Shown: positions 59,409 through 64,000 of the stretch, one piece after another
How positions within the stretch are numbered: position 1 is the first letter of the stretch
Layout: the number at the start of each line of letters is the position of its first letter
Assembly: GCF_014647235.1 (NCBI RefSeq)
Contig: NZ_BMOU01000002.1
Span: forward strand, 248,417-312,416
Source: Haloarcula pellucida
Lineage (GTDB): Archaea > Halobacteriota > Halobacteria > Halobacteriales > Haloarculaceae
Reading direction: 5' to 3'
DNA: 64,000 bases
Notes under the pieces: model-generated
The model's database searches: none
What the model was told of the DNA's origin: nothing
What the model saw: only the letters and a program-made list of their open reading frames with translations
Translations under genes and position numbers: made by a program

Positions 59409-60384
59409 ACGAACGGTAGACACGCCACACGTCGCTATCACGGGCGCGGCCGGCTACATCGGTAGCCGCGTCCTCGTCGAACTGCAAGACCAACACCCCG
59501 ACTGGGAACTCACCGCCATCGACAACTTCTACAGGGCGAAGGTCCGCTCGGTCGGCGACGTCGACGTCGACCACGTCGACATCCGGAACCGCGACCGGCT
59601 GGAGGCCGCGTTAGAGGGTGCCGACGTCGTCCTCCATCTGGCCGCCGTCTCGGGCGTCGACGACTGCGAGGAGAACCCGGATCTGGCCTACGAGGTCAAC
59701 GTTCAAGGGACCGACAACGTCGCGTGGTTCTGCCGGAAGACCGGTGCCGCCATGGCGTTCCCGTTCTCGATGGCCGTCATCGGCGACCCACAGGAGTTCC
59801 CTATCACCGCCGACCACCCGCGAGCGCCCATCAACTGGTACGGCCGGACGAAACTTCTCTCGGAGCGCGCAATCGACACCTTCGCCGACGGCGCGTTCCC
59901 GGCCCACCAGTTCATGATCTCGAACCTCTACGGCGGCCACGTAGTCGACGGGGACCGCATCTCGAAAGGGACCGTCATCAACTTCTTCCTCGACCGTGCG
60001 CTGGCCGGCGAGACGCTGACGGTGTACGAACCCGGGACCCAGTCTCGTAACTTCGTCCACGTCAAAGACATCGCGCGGGCATACGTCAAGAGTAGCGAGC
60101 GGCTGCTGGAACAACTCGACGCTGGTGAAACTGGCGTCGAGAAGTTCGAAATCGCCAGCGACGAGGATCCCAGCGTCCACGAGATGGCGAAGCTAGTCCA
60201 GTCGGCCGCCGCCGACCACGGCCTCGACTGTAACGTCGAACTCGTCGAGAACCCCCGCGCCGGCGAGGAGACGCTCGTAGAGTCGTTCGAAGTCGATACC
60301 TCTCGCGCGGCGCGGCTGCTAGACTGGGACGCGAGTGAGTCCGTCGAAGCGACTGTAGCGGCGGCACTCGACGACGGGGCTTGA
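59401..60384 (+). CDS. NAD-dependent sugar epimerase/dehydratase (extended SDR)
   Basis: This 327-residue protein has TGAAGYIGSR (15-24), FPFSMAVIGDPQEFPITADH for the Ser region and WYGRTKLLSERAIDTFADGA with the Tyr/Lys pair. NFVHVKDIARAYVKSSERLL and the C-terminal GEETLVESFEVDTSRAARLL complete the SDR fold. The ATG at 59401 lies inside the previous gene and gives a normal length. Substrate unknown. An 84-nt gap follows. Confidence 0.85.
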   Translation: MPERTVDTPHVAITGAAGYIGSRVLVELQDQHPDWELTAIDNFYRAKVRSVGDVDVDHVDIRNRDRLEAALEGADVVLHLAAVSGVDDCEENPDLAYEVNVQGTDNVAWFCRKTGAAMAFPFSMAVIGDPQEFPITADHPRAPINWYGRTKLLSERAIDTFADGAFPAHQFMISNLYGGHVVDGDRISKGTVINFFLDRALAGETLTVYEPGTQSRNFVHVKDIARAYVKSSERLLEQLDAGETGVEKFEIASDEDPSVHEMAKLVQSAAADHGLDCNVELVENPRAGEETLVESFEVDTSRAARLLDWDASESVEATVAAALDDGA

Positions 60385-60468
60385 ACGCGGTTCTTCCCAC
60401 TCGGTTTCCACTTCAAGTACCTCAGTAACCAGAAACTACAAGCCCGCTTGTACGCTTGCATCGGACGA

Positions 60469-61530
60469 ATGGATCTCGACGCTCGTTTCGACGAACGGCC
60501 GGTGTTCGTCACCGGTGCGGACGGTTTCGTCGGTTCACACCTCACTGAACGCCTCGTCGACGCCGGCGCGAACGTACACGTGTTCGTCCGGGCCACCTCT
60601 AGCGGCGAACTGCGGAACGTCCGACACCTCCGAGACGACATCACGGTCCACCGGGGTGACCTCCGGGATAAGCACTCCGTCTCACAGGCACTGTCTGCGC
60701 TCGACGAGTACGACGAGAGCATCGTCTTTCACCTCGCGGCGCAGGCCCACGTCGGCGAGTCGTGGGAGCGACCCTACGAGACCGTCGATACGAACGTTAC
60801 GGGGACGCTGAACCTCCTCCAGAGCATCGTGGATCTCGACCTCGACATCGCGAAGTTCGATACTGCCGGGACGAGCGAGGAGTACGGCAACGTCGACAGT
60901 CAGGTCGCTGATAAGCACGACTACCACGACGACGGCCGGGTGATGCTCAACGAGCGCTCGCCCGTCAACCCGAAGTCCATCTACGCCACCTCGAAACTCG
61001 CCGCCGACTTCCTGACGATGAACTTCTACGACGCCTACGGGCTGCCGGGCGTCACCACCCGGATGTTCAACAACTACGGCCCGCGACAGAACCCCCGATA
61101 CATCACGGGGACCATCGTTACGCAGGCCCTCGAACGGGACATCGTCGAACTGGGCAACCTCACGCCGAAACGCGACATGTGTTACGTCTCCGACGGCGTC
61201 CGCGGACACATGCACGTCGCACTCGACGGCAATCCCGGCGAGGAGTACGTCTACGGGTACGGCGAGAACATCTCGATGCGCGAGTGGACCGAGACGATTC
61301 TCTCGGTCGGGACCGAATCGGGGTACTGGGACGACCCCGAAATCGTCCAGAGCGAGGACCGCTATCGGCCGGGCGACAGCGACGTCGAGGAACTGCTGGT
61401 CGGCTACGAGAAACTCAACGAGGAGACTGGCTGGGAACCCGAGGTTAGCTGGCGTGAGGGTGTCCGCCGGACTATCGAGTGGTACGCGAACAACAAACCG
61501 AAGTGGTACGGTCGGGTCGACTGGCGATGA
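60469..61530 (+). CDS. GDP-mannose 4,6-dehydratase-like SDR
   Basis: This 353-residue protein has [20 protein letters not shown] (16-35), [34 protein letters not shown] and [20 protein letters not shown] with the catalytic Tyr/Lys. [20 protein letters not shown] is characteristic of GMD-type and related 4,6-dehydratases. The Glu of SEEYG acts as the base in dehydratases, so water elimination rather than plain epimerisation is expected. With the fcl-like gene directly after it (ATGA overlap at 61527), GDP-fucose or a related GDP-6-deoxyhexose is the natural product. ATG 60469 follows a weak promoter in an 84-nt gap. Confidence 0.85.
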   Translation: MDLDARFDERPVFVTGADGFVGSHLTERLVDAGANVHVFVRATSSGELRNVRHLRDDITVHRGDLRDKHSVSQALSALDEYDESIVFHLAAQAHVGESWERPYETVDTNVTGTLNLLQSIVDLDLDIAKFDTAGTSEEYGNVDSQVADKHDYHDDGRVMLNERSPVNPKSIYATSKLAADFLTMNFYDAYGLPGVTTRMFNNYGPRQNPRYITGTIVTQALERDIVELGNLTPKRDMCYVSDGVRGHMHVALDGNPGEEYVYGYGENISMREWTETILSVGTESGYWDDPEIVQSEDRYRPGDSDVEELLVGYEKLNEETGWEPEVSWREGVRRTIEWYANNKPKWYGRVDWR

Positions 61531-62495
61531 CCGACGACTACTGGGCCGGGAAGACGGTGATGGTGACCGGCGGCGCGGGCTTTCTCGGCAGCCACCTCGT
61601 CGAGGACCTCCGCTCACGGTCGTCCGACGTAGAGGTGTTCGTCCCCCGCAGCGACGACTACGACCTCAGAGAGAAAGCGGCCATCCGACAGGCGTTCGTC
61701 GAGTCTGACGCCGACGTCGTCCTCCACCTCGCCGCGACGGTCGGCGGTATCGGTGCCAACGCAGAGAACCCCGGCCGGTACTTCTACGACAACGCCGTCA
61801 TGGGCATCGAACTGCTCGAACAGGCCCGTCAGTTCGACGTCGAGAAGTGTACGATTCTCGGGACCATCTGTTCGTATCCGAAACACACCGAGGTCCCCTT
61901 TAGCGAAGACGACCTCTACGACGGCTATCCCGAGGAGACCAACGCTCCCTACGGCATCGCGAAGAAAGCCCTGCTGACCCAGTCCCGGGCCTACCGCGAC
62001 CAGTACGACTTCGACAGCATATACCTCCTCCCGGTGAACCTCTACGGGCCGCGAGACGACTTCGACCTCGAAACCGCACACGTCATCCCCGCCATCGTCC
62101 GGAAGTGTATCGAGGCCCGCGAGGCGGGGGCCGACAGTATCACCGCATGGGGAACCGGTGAGCCAACACGCGAGTTCCTCTACGTGGAAGACGCCGCCGA
62201 GGGTATCTTAGACGCGACGGAACGCTACGACAGCAGCGACCCGGTGAATCTGGGCAGTGGGACGGAGATATCCATCCGCGAGTTGGTCGAGACCATCGTC
62301 GAGATGACGGGGTTCGATGGCGAGGTGGCGTGGGACACCTCGAAACCCGACGGACAACCGCGGCGACGCCTGGATACGTCCCGCGCTGAAGAGCGGTTCG
62401 GATGGGAGGCGTCGACGGACTTCGAGGAGGGACTGGAGCGGACCATCGAGTGGTACGAGGCGCATCGACCTGTCGAGGAAGGGGCGTTTTATTGA
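61527..62495 (+). CDS. fcl: GDP-L-fucose synthase-like protein
   Basis: This 322-residue protein has [20 protein letters not shown] (13-32), [20 protein letters not shown] (the Fcl VGGI motif), [15 protein letters not shown] and [20 protein letters not shown] with the Tyr/Lys pair. The A-V-GGI-N region and the length fit the epimerase-reductase GMER/Fcl, which finishes GDP-fucose from the dehydratase product. The start overlaps the stop of the dehydratase gene. Another product such as GDP-6-deoxytalose or colitose is possible. Confidence 0.88.
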   Translation: MTDDYWAGKTVMVTGGAGFLGSHLVEDLRSRSSDVEVFVPRSDDYDLREKAAIRQAFVESDADVVLHLAATVGGIGANAENPGRYFYDNAVMGIELLEQARQFDVEKCTILGTICSYPKHTEVPFSEDDLYDGYPEETNAPYGIAKKALLTQSRAYRDQYDFDSIYLLPVNLYGPRDDFDLETAHVIPAIVRKCIEAREAGADSITAWGTGEPTREFLYVEDAAEGILDATERYDSSDPVNLGSGTEISIRELVETIVEMTGFDGEVAWDTSKPDGQPRRRLDTSRAEERFGWEASTDFEEGLERTIEWYEAHRPVEEGAFY

Positions 62496-62525
62496 GCCCC
62501 CTCCTGTGTTCAACGAGTAGCAACG

Positions 62526-64000
62526 ATGTCTTCGTCTATCTCTTTCCGAGACAAAATCGATGCGATCCGAACTATCTCCGGATTCCGTCCGTTTCTGTCT
62601 CTCGCAATCGTTCTCCTGAGTGCAGTGGCAGCGCTTCTTGAGGGGGTTGGTCTATCGTTCCTCGTTCCGATCATTCAACTCGCAGAGGGTGGCAGTGCTA
62701 CACAACCCGATGGTATCACTGCGGTGTTCTTCCGTGCGTACAGAATACTCGGCATCCCCTTCTCACTGGAGTCCGTTCTTTTAGGGGTTGCAGCCGTCAT
62801 TGCAGTCCGATATACGGCATCGTTTCTCGTCGCATATCTTCGAACAGTCCTGGGTCTGACCTTCGTTCGGTCCCTCCAGCGAGATATCTTCGATGACGCT
62901 CTCAGCGCCCGCGTGGCATACTTTGACACTCACGGCTCCGACGAAATCCTGAACGCGATAATCACCCAGGCGGAGTACGGGAGTGACGCGATCAACCGAC
63001 TCGTTCGGTTCGTCGAACAGTCCCTCATAGCGCTTATCTACCTCTCCATCGCGGTGTATCTCGCGCCGGTTTTAACTATCGGCTCTGGCATCATCCTCGG
63101 CGTCCTAGTGTTTGTCGTCCGGCGGCGTGTGGGGAGTGGCTACGCCGCTGGGTCTGACGTCGCTGATGCCAACGAACAGGTGCAACACGCTGTCCAGGCA
63201 GGCGTCCAAGGGATACGTGACGTGAAATTGTTCGACCTCGAATCCGAACTGTTCGATAGTTTCGAGACGGCGGTAGACCGGTACGTCAGCGCCTCGGTTC
63301 GGATTCGGCGTAACGCCGAGGCGATGGACAACTTCTATCAGATGATAACGGCGTTTACCGTCTTTGCGCTCATCTATACTGCCGTCACCGTCGCCTCCCT
63401 CTCGCTGGCGCGATTGGGTGTGTTCCTCTTCGCCGTCTTTCGACTCGCCCCACGCGTAAACACGCTCAACAACCTCCTGTACGAACTGGACAGTCGTCTC
63501 CCGCATCTCGTTCGGACACAGCGCTTCCAGAGACGGCTTGACGCACAACAGGAGGTCGACACAGACGGCATCCACCCGCCGATACCGACATCTGAGATCG
63601 CGTTCGAAGATGTATCGTTCGCGTACGACGACGAACGTGTCTTAGATGAGGTGTCGTTCACCGCGAAACGTGACGAGTTCGTGGCGTTCGTCGGCCCGTC
63701 TGGTGCTGGGAAGTCGACCGTCGTCTCCTTGGTCGCCCGTCTGTACGAACCAGATACTGGCCGTATCACTGCAGACGGGACGCCGATAACCGAGTTCGAT
63801 ATCGACGCTTGGCGCGACCGTATCGCGGTCGTCAGACAGCAACCACACGTGTTCAACGACACGTTGCGGTACAACGTCACTATCGGGAACCGAGATGCAT
63901 CACAGGCCGAGGTTGACGAGGCCTGTGAAATCGCGCAGGTATCCGAGTTCCTTGACGACCTTCCGAGTGGGTACGAGACCGAACTCGGCGACGACGGCGT
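62526..64000 (+). CDS. ABC transporter, permease-ATPase fusion (ABCB/MsbA type), partial
   Basis: The first 491 codons of an exporter half-transporter are visible. Residues 20-330 carry six membrane helices (PFLSLAIVLLSAVAALLEGV; VLLGVAAVIAVRYTASFLVA; and later ones) and residues 355-491 the nucleotide-binding domain with Walker A FVGPSGAGKSTVVSLVARLY and the Q-loop RQQPHVFNDTLRYN. The signature and Walker B lie beyond the edge. Such proteins after nucleotide-sugar genes act as lipid-oligosaccharide flippases (PglK type). Composition is a little less GC-rich than the neighbours. ATG 62526 lies 31 nt after fcl. Confidence 0.9.
   Translation, partial: MSSSISFRDKIDAIRTISGFRPFLSLAIVLLSAVAALLEGVGLSFLVPIIQLAEGGSATQPDGITAVFFRAYRILGIPFSLESVLLGVAAVIAVRYTASFLVAYLRTVLGLTFVRSLQRDIFDDALSARVAYFDTHGSDEILNAIITQAEYGSDAINRLVRFVEQSLIALIYLSIAVYLAPVLTIGSGIILGVLVFVVRRRVGSGYAAGSDVADANEQVQHAVQAGVQGIRDVKLFDLESELFDSFETAVDRYVSASVRIRRNAEAMDNFYQMITAFTVFALIYTAVTVASLSLARLGVFLFAVFRLAPRVNTLNNLLYELDSRLPHLVRTQRFQRRLDAQQEVDTDGIHPPIPTSEIAFEDVSFAYDDERVLDEVSFTAKRDEFVAFVGPSGAGKSTVVSLVARLYEPDTGRITADGTPITEFDIDAWRDRIAVVRQQPHVFNDTLRYNVTIGNRDASQAEVDEACEIAQVSEFLDDLPSGYETELGDDG

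Noticed and set aside
1-64000. CRISPR arrays, tRNA or rRNA genes
   Set aside because: No regularly spaced direct repeats, no cloverleaf with a T-arm consensus and no conserved rRNA stretch could be found in the gaps; a covariance-model scan would be decisive.

Overview
The window is chromosomal DNA of a halophilic archaeon (class Halobacteria). The evidence is GC-rich DNA with acidic proteomes (Asp/Glu-rich, GAC/GAG/CTC/GTC codons), leaderless or near-leaderless genes behind archaeal TATA boxes, Tat rather than Sec signals on exported proteins, a CheF chemotaxis adaptor, a Bat-type HTH_10 regulator, a TrmB regulator, a halocyanin-like cupredoxin and an archaeal surface-glycan locus. I cannot fix the genus; a Haloarculaceae-like organism is only a guess. 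I see no rRNA, tRNA, CRISPR array or intact transposase.

Layout. (1) 1-7180: acetate use: a partial symporter small subunit, two acetyl-CoA synthetase paralogues and a regulator between them, then divergent CheF. (2) 7473-20156: amino-sugar supply (GlmU-like nucleotidyltransferase and GlmS), a DUF4330 pair, a polyprenyl glycosylphosphotransferase, a MITE-like palindromic element beside a Doc-type toxin and small partner, an epimerase, and a 3.4-kb segment (asparagine-synthase-like and SWIM genes) flanked by a decayed and an intact copy of the same nucleotidyltransferase. (3) 20305-38225: the main glycan assembly region: an STT3/GT-C-like protein with wHTH and LamG ends, RmlC/RmlA-like enzymes, a tiny zinc ribbon, an epimerase, RmlD, a Wzx-type flippase, four family-2 glycosyltransferases, an EamA-like small transporter, two GT-C-like membrane proteins (one in a low-GC island) and a DUF1616 protein. 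(4) 38570-48656: exported proteins and others: a coiled-coil plus Tat protein, a cupredoxin and a small lipoprotein, UspA, two membrane proteins, TrmB and a very large Tat-exported GH97 glycosidase. (5) 48972-53349: MoxR ATPase convergent with a DUF4129/DUF7269/DUF58/DUF7519 operon. (6) 53512-64000: a second nucleotide-sugar cluster: a UDP-sugar dehydrogenase interrupted by a homing-endonuclease intein at its catalytic cysteine, a UDP-sulfoquinovose-synthase-like enzyme, two further SDR epimerases, a GDP-mannose-dehydratase-like enzyme, a GDP-fucose-synthase-like enzyme and the start of an ABC exporter.

The genes of regions 2, 3 and 6 together look able to make UDP-GlcNAc, dTDP-deoxysugars, UDP-glucuronate-type, sulfosugar and GDP-deoxysugar donors, load them on lipid carriers, flip them by Wzx- or ABC-type flippases, and transfer them to S-layer protein or exopolysaccharide. 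Two distinct initiating enzymes (a phosphoglycosyltransferase and a DPM-like GT2) suggest more than one glycan pathway. Functions are read from motifs and remembered families; no database search was possible.
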